From Amoebidium appalachense (Eukaryota; Ichthyosporea), in NCBI GenBank assembly GCA_963693365.1, contig CAVNZM010000003.1, positions 4,898,001-4,962,000 of the forward strand: a DNA stretch of 64,000 bases, read 5' to 3'. The translations under genes and the position numbers were made by a program. The notes beneath the pieces were generated by a model. It was not told the DNA's origin. It saw only the letters and a program-made list of their open reading frames with translations, and did no database searches. Shown in pieces: positions 13,001-25,713 of this stretch (positions are counted from its first letter, which is position 1; each line of letters starts with the position of its first letter).

Positions 13001-14391
13001 GCTGTTTATTAACGACATGTATGCGAGCTGCAGCTACAATGAGTTGTCGGCACCAAGGCAAACAGTACTTCCACCCAACAAAATAAAGAAAATAAACAGT
13101 TCCAAGAAAAAGAATGTATGTTTGGGTGTTGGTGGCGATGTTATTGTCTAAGTGGCGGGCCGGGGGTTTTTTTTTGGGGGGGGGGGGGGGGTTCATCATG
13201 AAATTTCACACACCTTCAAGTAGATCTTATAGGTGCTTCCGGCTGTAGTTGGACCCACAGAGGGATTGTTCAGGAGAATAGCCGCTGTCTGGTCGTCAAT
13301 CTGTGACTCCAGATCGGCAAGATCGATCTCCCACTGGCGATCGGGCTGAAATTTCAAGGATTGGAGCTGAAAGCCACTCCCCCCCCCCCCGGCCCCCCCC
13401 TTTCCCCCCCGCACACAACCACCCGCTCATTAAACGGGTGGGTTGAGCAAAACCTGGAAGAAAGCATCTTGCTAATGCCAAAAAAGAAAAAGAAAGAAAG
13501 AAAAGAAAATAAAAAGATAAGGAAAAATCTACATCCTTTTTACCAACCCATCTTTCTGTCTTTCATTCCCTTTGTTGCCTCTATTCCATTTCTTCTTTCT
13601 ACTTGCAAAAGTTTTTTTTCTTGAATCTGGGAGGACTCACCAACAGATGGTAGTGTTTTGCGTTCATGCCACGGCTCTTGAGCATCGTCTCGTAGAGAGG
13701 AAAGCCGGGTAGGGGGACAAGAACGTTTTGCCCTAATAAAAGGGAAAACAGGAATAAAAGGGAAAACAGGAATATGTATTAGAAACCCCCTTCCCTTCCC
13801 TGGCTCCCCCGTCCCTCCTCCTCTCCCCCCCCTTTCCCCCCCCCCGTCCCTTCTCAGCAAAAACCACCACCGCTTATACATGCACACACACACTCACGCG
13901 TGCGTGCGCACGCTACATACCCACACACATGAACATCACACTTGGTAAACAGGCCCCCCCCCCCCCCCCCTCCCCTCCTTCCCCCCCCCCCCCTGCCCCC
14001 CCTGCCCCCCTTTCCCCCTTCCCCCCCCCCCCCCCCCCCCAAAAAAAAAAGGGGGGGTGGAAAGGAAGGGAAAGGAAAGGAAAGAAAAGAAAAGAAAGGA
14101 AAAGGAAGACAAGAACACTCACCGGTGCTTGCTACGGCAGTCAAACACATCTCCAGTGCTCCGGAGCAACCATTGGCCAGAACCACGTCCTGGGAATTGC
14201 AAAATCCGTGAAAATCCGGGTTTTATTACACCAGGTATTCGATATCTTGTAAACAGTCAAACCCTCCCCTCACAAAGACGTACAGACTCTTTTCCTCCCA
14301 ACCGCAACCAGAAGGGAAAAGAACGCTGAAAGCAAAAAAGATTTAAAAATGTGCAAAGCACGTGAAGGTGTGTGTTAGGGGATGGGGGGGG

Positions 14392-14422
<31 letters not shown>

Positions 14423-14453
14423 AGGGGGGACGCGCACGCGCGCGCGTGCGCCC

Positions 14454-14506
<53 letters not shown>

Positions 14507-14584
14507 AGAGGGGGGAGAGGGGGGGAGGGGGGGGGGAGAGGGGGCGGGGAGAGCGGCGGAGGGGGTAGAAGAGGGAGGGAGAAA

Positions 14585-15460
<876 letters not shown>

Positions 15461-15871
15461 GAAGGTGAGGAGGCTGTGGGAAACACAAAGAAAGACAATT
15501 TTACTTTTTGTACCGGTTTTCAAATCAAGAACACACCTAGTGAGCTGTTGTATCCGTTCCACTTAAAGCTGTGCTGGCTCTCCGCCAAAGCATCGACAGC
15601 GTTGGGTGATGCCTTCAGGTTGCCAAATACGGTAGGGTCTCCTGTTGGTACGTGAACTGTTTTAGAATTAATTTCTTTAAAAAAAGGCAAAAGACCCCAT
15701 CGATGGATATCAGCCCCCCCCCCCCCCCCCCCTCCCCACCCCCCCCCCCCCCCCCCCCCCCATCCATAATTATTTAAGGATGGCCACTTCCGCTTCCATC
15801 GCTGCACGTTTAAAAGCAGTTTGCGCAGAGAAAAAAGGTCGACGCTTCACAGCAACACCAACAACACCATT

Positions 15872-15904
<33 letters not shown>

Positions 15905-15965
15905 CCCAAACCCCACACCCAACAATCCTCCTCCCGTGTACATCCTACACAGACACGCACACGCG

Positions 15966-16043
<78 letters not shown>

Positions 16044-16428
16044 ACTTCTGAAACACGGAGTAGGCCGTTATGTAATGAAAAACGCAAACAAGCCAAAAGT
16101 GACAAAAAAAAAAAAAAAAAAGAAAAGAAAACGCGCAGATAGTCAAGGGAATCATCATGGCCTTGTCCTTGTTTGGAACAATATTCATCCCCTCCACCAC
16201 ATTCCTAATTGGGTTAAAGGTTCTCTTGGCGATTTCCGAGGTTGAAAGGCGCCAGCCTTGCTTGGCCTTTCCGCTCGTACCGTTTGCAAGCATTTTAACT
16301 TAATGGAGGCTTAGACCCATATTTCAAACAGCTTCTTTCAATCAGTATAGTGATAGAACCACTATCTATCTAGATCTATGGAAGTGTAAAGTTTACAAAG
16401 AGATAAAGTGGTGTGGAATCAAGTTAAA

Positions 16429-16436
16429 CTTTTATA
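16429..16436 (-). promoter_or_regulatory. TATA box of TAT-A (relic promoter)
   Basis: The minus strand reads TATAAAAG about 140 bases upstream of the ATG. The same octamer sits about 100 bases upstream of the TAT-B ATG (50884-50891), within conserved flank. Retention in both copies supports a core promoter. Confidence 0.6.
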
Positions 16437-16530
16437 GAAATTTGTCTGCGCAAGAGTGGGCGGGGCGATGGTGGGTATATATATATACGTAAGCAGCAAA
16501 CAACATGTAATTCCAATAAGAAAGACGAGT

Positions 16531-16950
16531 GAATTTTTTTTTCTTTTAACTGGATTTATTCGACGGAAAGATATGCAAGTATGCACGGCATACTGAAGAC
16601 AATAAAAACTTCACGAGTTATCCAGTAAGAAGTGCATACTGAGATACCTGAACACTGTGTGAAAATCATATAAATACTCAATGTGACGACCAACAGAATT
16701 CAACAAAAAGTCTAAAGTGATCACATTGCCAGCCAGTGTAGCAGACACCCGTAGGAAAAGAGGTAAAACGCGACATAAAAACTCACACCTATCAACATGC
16801 TTGCGATTAAAAAGTTTAGCACAAAAGTGGCACCAGCGGCGATGAAAACAAAAATTACAACGCCACTGCACAACTTCCCAGGCAATATCAACATCAGAGC
16901 ACCATGCAGACTTATCTACTAGGGTTGCCACTTTTGCAGAAATATGCAAA
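16531..16950 (-). mobile_element. LINE 3' end: ORF2 C-terminus plus A-rich tail
   Basis: Minus-strand open frame (16611-16949, 112 codons) with a C-x2-C-x7-H-x3-C cluster near its middle, resembling the Cys/His knuckle found C-terminal to the reverse transcriptase in many LINEs. It is followed by AATAAA (about 16554-16560) and an A-rich tail at 16531-16545. The tail begins exactly where homology between the TAT-A and TAT-B 5' flanks stops. I infer it is the 3' part of the same element whose RT domain lies at 39046-40713. Confidence 0.5.
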
Positions 16951-17029
16951 GGACGAGCAGGTATGAAATTTGAAATTTTGAGATGGTGTTCTTAACCCCC
17001 CCCCCTCCCCCCCCCCCCTCCCGTTTTTT

Positions 17030-17031
17030 TT

Positions 17032-17062
<31 letters not shown>

Positions 17063-17212
17063 GCACCTTTTTGGTCCGTTCACCGTGTTAATGTGAGGTG
17101 TTTGTGAGACAAGAAGATTGTGTTGATGTGGTGATCGGAGTTGTTTTTTTTTTTTTTTTTTTTTTTTTTTGGGGGGGGGGGGGGGGATTCCCTTCTGTGG
17201 TGGTGGTGTGTT

Positions 17213-17295
<83 letters not shown>

Positions 17296-18046
17296 ATTTT
17301 TTTATTTTTTTATTTTTTTTGGGTGTGTGGGGGGGGGAGGGGGGGGGGGGGGGGGGGGGGGAGGATCAGTAATTTCAGACATGTGTTGTATTAGCACGTG
17401 AGCATCGGCGAAGAGGGGTGTTTGACCAATTTGAGGGTCGTGTAATTATGGTGCGGTGTGTGTGGTTATGGTTTGGGAATGGGTGCGTGTGCAGGCTTTC
17501 ACATGTATGTCTGTGAAGAAGGTGTGTGTGTGTGTGTGTGTAGTGGTGGTGGTGGTGGTGGTGGGGGGGGGGGGGGGGGGGGGGGGGGGTTGCCCACGTT
17601 TGTCGTGTGTGTTAAAGGGGAGTTCTTTTGTGTCCGTGTTTGGTGTAGATGTATGTGTGTAAGGTGGGTGCATGGCATGAGTGGTGCTGCATAAATCTTG
17701 CAGCAAAAAGAGAGGCACCGAATGGTTGTGGATGCAGACACCCTTTCCGTTTGCATACATAAACCCGGGTTTCCATACTCTCAATATCCCCCCCCCCCCC
17801 CCCTCCCCCACCAAAAACCACCCACCCACCCACCCACCCCGCTCAACACGCACACACACACACACACACCACACCATCCCCTTCTCCCTGTGTCGTCACC
17901 ATCACCATCACGGATGCAATATGGATGTCATGGCATTTGAACCTCAGGACCCAACTAAACTAACTTTCTCAATCCCTCCTCTCCCTCCCCTCCCCAAACA
18001 CACGCACACACCACCACCACACACACACACACACACAAATGCACAG
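17030..18046. repeat. Poly-T/poly-G and (GT)n-rich, non-coding
   Basis: Poly-T/G at about 17026-17063 and 17144-17187, a (GT)n tract at about 17215-17294, a GGT/poly-G stretch at 17540-17589 and CA repeats at 17850-17870 and 18000-18036. I searched this stretch for DOHH exons between the known ones and found none. Confidence 0.8.
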
Positions 18047-18148
18047 CGCATTGTGCGTGAGAGCTGCATCGTTGCTCTTGACAAATACGAAAACGGGGTG
18101 TCTTTTCAGTATGCTGACGGAGTGGAGAAGCTGAAATCGGCAGAGTAA
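18047..18148 (+). pseudogene. DOHH: Orphan last exon of deoxyhypusine hydroxylase
   Basis: After acceptor ...gcacag, 33 codons and a TAA stop (18146-18148) match the C-terminus of DOHH: the segment RIVRESC, then VALDKYE, then FQYADGVEKL, which parallels VVRESCEVALDMYE...FQYADGLEQL in the animal enzyme. DOHH is a HEAT-repeat di-iron enzyme that hydroxylates the deoxyhypusine residue of eIF5A. No preceding DOHH exon lies upstream. The matching middle exons lie 11-19 kb downstream on the same strand (29016-37280), so the order is permuted. The exon is intact in sequence but apparently stranded. Confidence 0.85.
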
Positions 18149-19247
18149 CTTAGTGCATGTTTCATCTGGTGAGAGTAAACTCAAGTATACCGTTGACACA
18201 GATGTATTTTAATGGTAAAAAACGGTTGTAAATCTTGCCCAAGGTAAAGGGGATGTGCTTATGCCGCACAGACACGTGTACGGCTTAACACACAGTGTCA
18301 CACACACGGGGACAGGCACACGCACGAACACACACATACAACACACACACATACACACACGTTGAATCTTGCTTCCCGACATGCCCCACCTGAGGGGCTA
18401 TAGCTATGGGTAGGAATTTATGCAGCCCCTTTATGATTGGTTTGCTCTGGGACCGTGACCGTTGCCAATTCTGTTCATTTTTTGTTTTTCTGTTTTCTTT
18501 TTTTTAAAAATTCAATTAGTTGCCATGCACGGACCACACACAGACGTGCAGACCGACCTATAATAGCCACGTGTTGCTTGAAGGACAAAATATCAAAGAC
18601 AGACTATAAATAAACATGTGTAAACCTCCCCGTGGAGGTATGAATGCAAAGTTCAACAAAATGGCTGAAGTCCGTAAATTTTGCAAGCCCCCCCCCCCCC
18701 CCCCCAGCCCCCCTCTGCGCGGGACCGCATGCATATACTGCACATGTTTTTTGGTTTTTTGCTGTGCATTGCACGTGCGTACAACAACACACGACATAAA
18801 CACATCTGCCGATTACTTCATGTCCCATGTTGCACCAGAGTTTCACCTCAAGGTCTGATCATCGTCAAACTTTGAGGCGTGATACACCCATAATATGTGG
18901 TTGGGCCATGCAGGCCCTGGGAGTGAGCCATCGGATCTCGAGCTCAATATAAAACAAAAAGTGATAAGAACAGAAAACTTAGCTAAACCAAATAACGAAG
19001 GAAGAAGGGAGACTTAACCATGATGCGAGTAACATCAACGTTTCTTGTCTTATTTCAGTGCTCTCCAATTCATCCCCAGAAACCGTGCCTCCCCTTTATG
19101 TATAATATGTACACGCTCTACCTAGCAAAGTGTGTGACGATCTGTTCTGGTGGCAAGTGCCAGCCTACAAGATATGATCACACGTGTGCTGTGGGAAATC
19201 TAATATTAAAGACGTTACATACATACAGTACTGTAATGCGGTTTGTC
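18149..19247. other. Intergenic, no recognisable gene
   Basis: Short CA-containing words and a C-run at 18688-18705. No conserved coding sequence was seen. Confidence 0.5.
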
Positions 19248-20246
19248 CTATTTGGGTGTGGGTGGACGCCCCCTCGTCCTAGATGTGTCAATGTCTGTTT
19301 CGATTGATCTCGCTGTCGATTCTGCTATTGGTGGATCTATCAGATCGTACCCGTACCTCGTGGGGCTAAAGTTGGTCGGGGGCAGAGGGCCCCTTGGCTC
19401 CAGAGCCTTTGCCCACTGGCCCAAAACATAAGTATCGTATGCCTGTGCTGCTTCGATTGCTGTCAAAAAAGACCCGACATTAACCCTTTTAACCGATATC
19501 TCATGGACCGACATATTCTCCTTCAGCAGTATCATGTCCCGGAGAGCTCTACTAGAATTTATTTGGACATGATATGGTCGTTTCCTTCTGTGCCTTCTCA
19601 CTCCGATATATTCTCCGGCTTGCACCTCCTCCTCTGTAAGGTAGTCTGTTTCTCTGTAGAAGTTGATTCTCCGTAGGCGCTCAGTCTTGGTCATATCCAT
19701 TGATCGAACCGATACCGCAGCCTCACCCTCCGTCGTAAAGCATCGTACATGTTTTTGGCCTGACCCTGGAACAGTTACACGAGCCAACCAGGGTTTGGTA
19801 GTCACATGGAGGCTTACCCCCCGATATAACGATGTTTTCTTCCACTCCAACCTTTCCGTCCACCGGGCCTTTACCTCTTCCAACTCTGCACGTGTTGCTT
19901 TAAATGGCTGAAGGTGTCCCAATGCAACGTTTGTCCTGGCAAGATATTGGTTGCCAAGTACACCCTGCCCTACCAAATATTTGACTGCAACATCATAGTG
20001 GTGGGCTGCTGCCTCCTCGTCAGCAAAAACGCCGAGATACACACCTGCCACCTGTGCCGCCCATTGGGAATCCTTCGCCTTCCAACATACACCCCTATAC
20101 ACGGACCTGCCTTTGCGTGTTGCCATAGACAGATTTCTAATAGCTGTCCGCTGGTGTGAGGACAGGGGCCCGGCTAGCAGTGCTGTGTGGGTAGCCCACA
20201 TCTGCAACCAAGCAGTCAGGGTTAGACTTGACATCATCAAGGGCAT
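19248..20246 (-). CDS. Protein with three AP2/ERF-like domains
   Basis: Single-exon open frame of 332 codons. The true start could be a downstream Met near residue 41, just before the first domain. AP2 repeat 1 (about residues 46-95) is textbook: SVYRGVCW, then WAAQV, VYLGVFADEEAAAHHYD and LVG. Repeat 2 (about 142-185) starts SLYRGVS and has PWLARV and FTTEGEAA. Repeat 3 (about 213-280) starts EYIGVRR and ends FLTAIEAAQAYD, with an insertion in its middle. AP2 domains bind DNA, so a nuclear transcription factor or a domestication from an AP2-bearing mobile element are both possible. No nuclease motif is visible. It lies inside the 22-kb block that separates TAT-A from its distal flank, without an evident partner gene. 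Confidence 0.8.
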   Translation of the reverse strand: MPLMMSSLTLTAWLQMWATHTALLAGPLSSHQRTAIRNLSMATRKGRSVYRGVCWKAKDSQWAAQVAGVYLGVFADEEAAAHHYDVAVKYLVGQGVLGNQYLARTNVALGHLQPFKATRAELEEVKARWTERLEWKKTSLYRGVSLHVTTKPWLARVTVPGSGQKHVRCFTTEGEAAVSVRSMDMTKTERLRRINFYRETDYLTEEEVQAGEYIGVRRHRRKRPYHVQINSSRALRDMILLKENMSVHEISVKRVNVGSFLTAIEAAQAYDTYVLGQWAKALEPRGPLPPTNFSPTRYGYDLIDPPIAESTARSIETDIDTSRTRGRPPTPK

Positions 20247-21298
20247 GGTGGGGCCCTAGGTGAGACAGAATGCTGTGTGTGAGCGAGGAAATGAGAGAAC
20301 AGATGCAGCCTTTGTATACGCTGTCTAAAAAGTGAAAAGGGAATTTGAAGTTTGTGCTGTATATGTTCTTGTGATGTGTGTCGATGTATGCAATTCCGTG
20401 TATGCATGTGCATTTGCCTGTCACTTTGCATGCATGTGCGTGTATGTGCCTTAGGCAAAGGAGAGGCAGGATGTAAACCAAATTCATGTTTGCAGGTGTG
20501 TGCAGGTTTTGTGGGTGTGTGGCTGCGGTATGCCGTGCATGCGTGTTTCTGCATGTGTGCAAAGGGGAATTCGAACCAAAGCACGTGTTGTAGTTTCATG
20601 TACAAGTATAGCCTGTTCGCGGGCCAGATTGCTCAATAAAAATTTTATGATTCGACGAAATAGGCCCGGATCCTTTATAATTCAAAACAACCACGCTTTT
20701 TGTTCGCAATAAGCCTAACAAACTGAGGCTCAAAACACGAAGAATAAAAAAGAAACATATTTTGTATGTAGTAAAACTTAGTATCAGAATGAGTGTTTTT
20801 GTTTATACCTATTTGCAATTTAGAATATACGGGGTTCCGGTCGCTGTAGCGGCTGATTTTGAGTAAAATGCTGGGGACCCATGCCATTCATTGATCTGGG
20901 TCTGCTAGTTTTTAAACATCGAATCTGATTTTCCGGCCGTGGCGGGCACATCTACGTGTGTGCGTCTGTGTACATGTGTGTGCATGAGCACACTTGGGCA
21001 GAAGTGTGTGGCCATGATTGTCAAGGTGTGTGTGAGGGTGCTTAATCAAGAGTGACTGTGCACCTTGGATTGCTTGTAAGGGGGTGCACCGGGATTAGCA
21101 TATCTTCGTGTGGGGCACTCGACATATGGTCTACTATTGTGCCTGAATTGGCTTTTCAGCAGCTCTGTGGCTCAAGCTAAGTTAGGTTATAGCCGATACT
21201 TTGTTCGCACGCAATTCGTGACGGCACATTGATGGATCTGGGTACTTGTTAATGAGAAAGTGAGGGGAGGAGGAGGAATTTTTGACCCAGTTGCTCAC
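20247..21298. other. Intergenic, no recognisable gene
   Basis: Moderately GT-rich unique sequence with no motif I can assign. Confidence 0.45.
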
Positions 21299-21408
21299 CT
21301 GCAAAGCCCCCGTCTGCATTTTCCTGCCCAGTGTGTGGATGGAAGACGAGGGTGTGGGCTGGGCTGGTCTGGTGCCACTGGCCCAGAGTGGCCGGCTGGT
21401 CACAAAAA
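21299..21408 (-). other. Exon-like island, unknown
   Basis: A 110-base stretch bounded on the minus strand by a good acceptor (tgttcag) and donor (GCAG|gtgagc). Two of the three frames are open. No family is recognised. It could be an exon of an unidentified minus-strand gene. Confidence 0.22.
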
Positions 21409-21549
21409 CTGAACAGGTACGTGGTCAGTGAAAATTTGAACTAGAGCACCCAAAGACGGTGTGTAAATAAAAGGAAAAGGTGTGGAATGAAATTCGTGCA
21501 TCACCAAAACTGTACAGATAGATATGTCAGAATGAGTGGCAAGAGAGGG

Positions 21550-21765
21550 GGAATGATCATAGGGGGGGGGGGGGGGGGGGGGGGGGGGGTCTGGGAGGTA
21601 AATAACGGGTATGTAGAGAAGATTTAGCCATAAAAGGGGTATATATAAAAATGGATTGGGTGCCAAAATTAGATAAGTATAAAATAACAGGGGTGTGGGT
21701 GACACATCTAATCAGAACAGACAGTGACAAACTGGGAAATAAGGTTGGAGGCGGGCACGGGGAGG

Positions 21766-21797
<32 letters not shown>

Positions 21798-22103
21798 CTG
21801 GGGAAGGTAAGGGTGGAAGAACGTGGGGGGGGGGGGGGGGGGGGGGGGGGGAAGAAAATCAAAGCACGTTGACTGAATTGGATTCGGGTCAGTGATACCC
21901 TTAACCAACAGCCTAGGCTGCAAGATCTAGAAACCCCCTAAATATCTTCTTCTTTAATCTTTTCTTTGCTTTCTTTTCTTCCTTGTGTGTGGTGTGGGGA
22001 GGAAGGGGGGTGTGGGTGGGGTTTGGGGCTGGAGACGCCTGTATTAGTCTGAGTATGTACACTTGTATTTCTTTGTGTATGTGCTTGTTTCGAGTACAGT
22101 AGG

Positions 22104-22166
<63 letters not shown>

Positions 22167-22213
22167 TGTATGGCGTGCCTTTAGGTGTATGCAATTTGTT
22201 TTTACTTTTTCCT

Positions 22214-22244
<31 letters not shown>

Positions 22245-22250
22245 GGGGGG
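21550..22250. repeat. Poly-G and (GT)n tracts
   Basis: G homopolymers at about 21560-21589, 21768-21797, 21824-21851 and 22224-22250, and (GT)n at about 22105-22162. Open frames of poly-Pro or poly-Gly here are artefacts. Confidence 0.9.
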
Positions 22251-22634
22251 TAAGGCAGGAAGGGAGGGATGCAGGGAGACGGGAAAGAAAAAAGGTCGAA
22301 AATGGATTATGTCCACCCACTGGAATGCACTCAACAAGTATTTGATGTATCTAGGTTAACTTGTTTTTACGTGTATTGCTTTTAGGAGACTAATGATTGT
22401 GTGGATGAATGCATATGCTCTTGCAAAAAATTACATTCTTTTGTAGGTATGTAAGATTTGTTATCACAACTCGCTCGTGTGCGCAATACTCACATGATTT
22501 CGAGTAGAGGGAAGGGTAAATAGTATCAATAATGGTTTGAAAAAAACCACCCACCCTCTTTTTTCACAGCCCCGGCATGCGCTTGCCGTGTGGCTGCATT
22601 CGGAATACCGCTGAGACCCAAAATGGCTGTTGAC

Positions 22635-22745
22635 CTCCGCATCGTGGCTGCATGCATCCCCTGCACGTGATATTGGCCCAATCAGCATGAGGTACTTGAA
22701 GAAGATGTCAGAGCCCATAAGTGCACAGTGGTCTTTATTCATTGC
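22635..22745 (-). other. Exon-like island, unknown
   Basis: Exactly 37 open codons between acceptor gtgag and donor GGAG|gtcaac on the minus strand, phase 0 at both ends. The residues include ALMGSDIFFKYLMLIGPIS, with non-repeat composition. I recognise no family. It may belong with the islands at 28844-28949 and 21299-21408. Confidence 0.22.
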
Positions 22746-24352
22746 CTCACATAGGCCCACCCCAAGGGAGATAGTCTATGGGCCACAGCATGTAACCGTA
22801 AGGAATTTGCCAACCACCAGAGTGCCAGGGGCGGGAGGGGGGGGGGGGGGGTAGAAGTGTGATAGCAGGGAGAAGGGAGGTGACCGTCGAGGCAGATGAG
22901 GGGGTGAGGGGCGGGTGGGCAGGCGGGGGGGGGGGGGGGGGAAGGGGAAGGGGGTTGATGGGAAGGAAGGTCCCGGGGAGGGGGTGATTGTGTTTCGAAA
23001 ACAGCTGATGAGGCCGTAGACGGCATAGTGAAGGAGAGATGAGGGAGAAGTGGGGGGGGGGGGGAATGTAACACCTGCTTTGGGGTTCACAGATCTCTGC
23101 ACACCGTACAAACCCCCCTTTTAACCCCAAAAAACATTCAAGGCCAACCCAGGTACCAATAACACGTTCCCCCCTTCTACCCCCCCCCCCCCCCCTTTCG
23201 TCCCCTCCCCCCGGAGTCTTCCCCCCCCCCCCCCCCCCCCCCCCCCCCAAAAAATAGTATAAATAAAGAAAAGAAAAGGAGAAAAAAATAAAGGGAGAAC
23301 AAAATCCTCTCGTCTGTTCAACAGACACAACCACTCAACCATCCTCCCCCAACATCAAGATATGCTTGTCAACACTACTCATTTTCATCTTCACACAACA
23401 CTTATGGCTCAAAAATCAAACTGAGTGAGACTTAGTTGTGGTGGTGGGTTGTTGCCGGTGTACATTGCTGAATGATGGTTTCTTGTTAATTTTCTCTTTC
23501 TCTTGTTTATTTTCGTTTTCCCCTTCATGCGGTGTGAGTGATTCTTTACTTTGTGTCCATTCAAAGGAAGTTTTCGAAGGGATGTGGGGTGGTTCTTGTG
23601 TGTGTGTCACGGTGCGCGCGCGTGTGTGTGGGTGGTGGTGGTAGTGGTGGTGGGGATGGTGGGAGAGGGGGAATGCGCTTACTCTGGCACATGTTGCAAC
23701 AAAATAGGTGTGCCGGCTGAAAGAGGGATAGAACGGTGCCACCCTCTGTCCAAACATCATGTCTGTAGAGTTGGTGGTCAAAAGGTGGAGAAGGATGTGG
23801 AGGGAAGGGCGGGCGCGGGAGGGGGAGGGGAGGGGAGGGGGGGGGGAAGATCAGAAAGGATGTCTACTTGTGGGAAACTTGATAGTTGCATGACACAAGG
23901 ATTCAGAGGCAGTAGCAAAAAAGATGCCAAGAGCTCTTAGTTAGCCTGGGAAGAACGCAAGGTAAGCATGACTAGAGAAAAGAGGGAAAGAAGTGTTAAA
24001 ATTAGGCAACGAGAGAGACGTAGACGTTGGAGGGGCGATTAAGGCCATCTTGTAGTTTTGTACACCGTAGGGCAAGAGCCAAAAAACTTCCCCTGGTGCT
24101 ATACGTGGATAGATAATTTGTATATCAAGAAGGGTGTGGTAGGTTGGTGCGCGGGAGAAGCAGGGGGAACTCGCTTGCAACAGGAAAGATGGATGGGGGG
24201 AGGGGAATATACATACATATACATACACACACACACACACACATACACACAAACACACACACACACACATACATATATATATAAAGAGAGAGGGGGGGGG
24301 GGGAGGGAGAAAGAGAGAGGGGGGGGGGGGAGGAGAGAGAGAGGGAGGGAGG

Positions 24353-24383
<31 letters not shown>

Positions 24384-24424
24384 AGGGGGGGGGGGGGGGG
24401 GGAGAGAGAGGGGGGAGAGAGAGA

Positions 24425-24459
<35 letters not shown>

Positions 24460-25667
24460 TTGGATAGAGAGAGAAAGAAGGAGAAAGGAACAGGGGGCGG
24501 GGAGGGGGGGGAGGGGGGGGGGGGGGGGGGGTGAGGTGGCAGCGGCCATGAGCAGGGTGAGGGGTTTATGTGAAAGGGTATCCATATACCTCTTCAACAT
24601 TAGTTGCTAGTTTAGCGGAAGGCCCTACTCGCTTGCATATATACCGTAGATGCAACCATAGTAACCGGAACTCTTGGGACTCTTGCCGAGTTCAGCTGTG
24701 CGGGTGCAACTTCAAGGCCTCCTACGTGTGAACATCAAGGCCTCATAAGCACACATAATAAGCGTGCTGTTTGCCGTGGCTTTAGCACGCTCGGTGCGGC
24801 AGCGTGCCGTACAGTTTCGAATGAGTCAGGGCTCAGGCATGCGCTGCATCACGGCCCTCTAGATCTGAACACACGGCCTTGGCGCAGAACGTCACTCGTG
24901 AGCCACCTTTCAAATCCGGATGGGCAGATCGTGCCCCTGTATGTATTGCGGGCCGGGGCACTTTTATATTGCGAGTGCCTGTACACGATGTTACCCAAAA
25001 GTACACGACGTTACAGTACACAAAGTAAAGCAAAAACATGCGTACGAACACAAAAATATTATACAATGCAGACCTATAGCGGCGAAAGCTCTGAGGCTGC
25101 TAAATACGAGGCCCTAGAGTGCCAGCTTGACTGTGAACGTGTTGGCGATAGCGATTTGGACCCATCTCTGTGTGAAGAACAACTTACATCATCACCATAC
25201 TGTCGGAAAGGCAAAAACGTTCAAAAGAAGGTCAATTTGCCGAACAATGTGAGCGCTGGACTACGTATGTAAGATAACGGCAGCCGAATGCAGGTCTCCC
25301 GTCTGCGAAACAGGGGCGGAGGCCATGCCCTCCTCTGTGTGGCCCGGTGCAACACTTGAGCAAGGAAGTGTAGACACTGGCCGTCTGTGCCTAATAGAGA
25401 GGGCGGGTGGGGTGGGGGGGTAGGTAGGCGGAGGGGGGAGGGGGGAGGGGGGAAGTCGGAGAAAGAAAGTCAGCGGGAAAGGGAGAGAGAGAGAGGGAAA
25501 GGGAGGAGGGGAGGGAGGGAGAGGGGAGAAGGAGGAGCAGTAGGAGGGGGGGGGAGGGGGGGGGGATATTATGAATTTCTCTGTATGAGGTACAGTTTCT
25601 CGCGTCAACAGGAAGAAGGGAAAGATGGAGGGGGGGGGGGGGGGGAGGGGGGGGGCGGGGGGAGGGG

Positions 25668-25713
<46 letters not shown>

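Noticed and set aside
24898-25272. 124-codon plus frame with acidic Ser/Glu-rich stretch
   Set aside because: It faintly suggested the N-terminus of a DNA-transposon protein, but no catalytic motif follows and no inverted termini were found.
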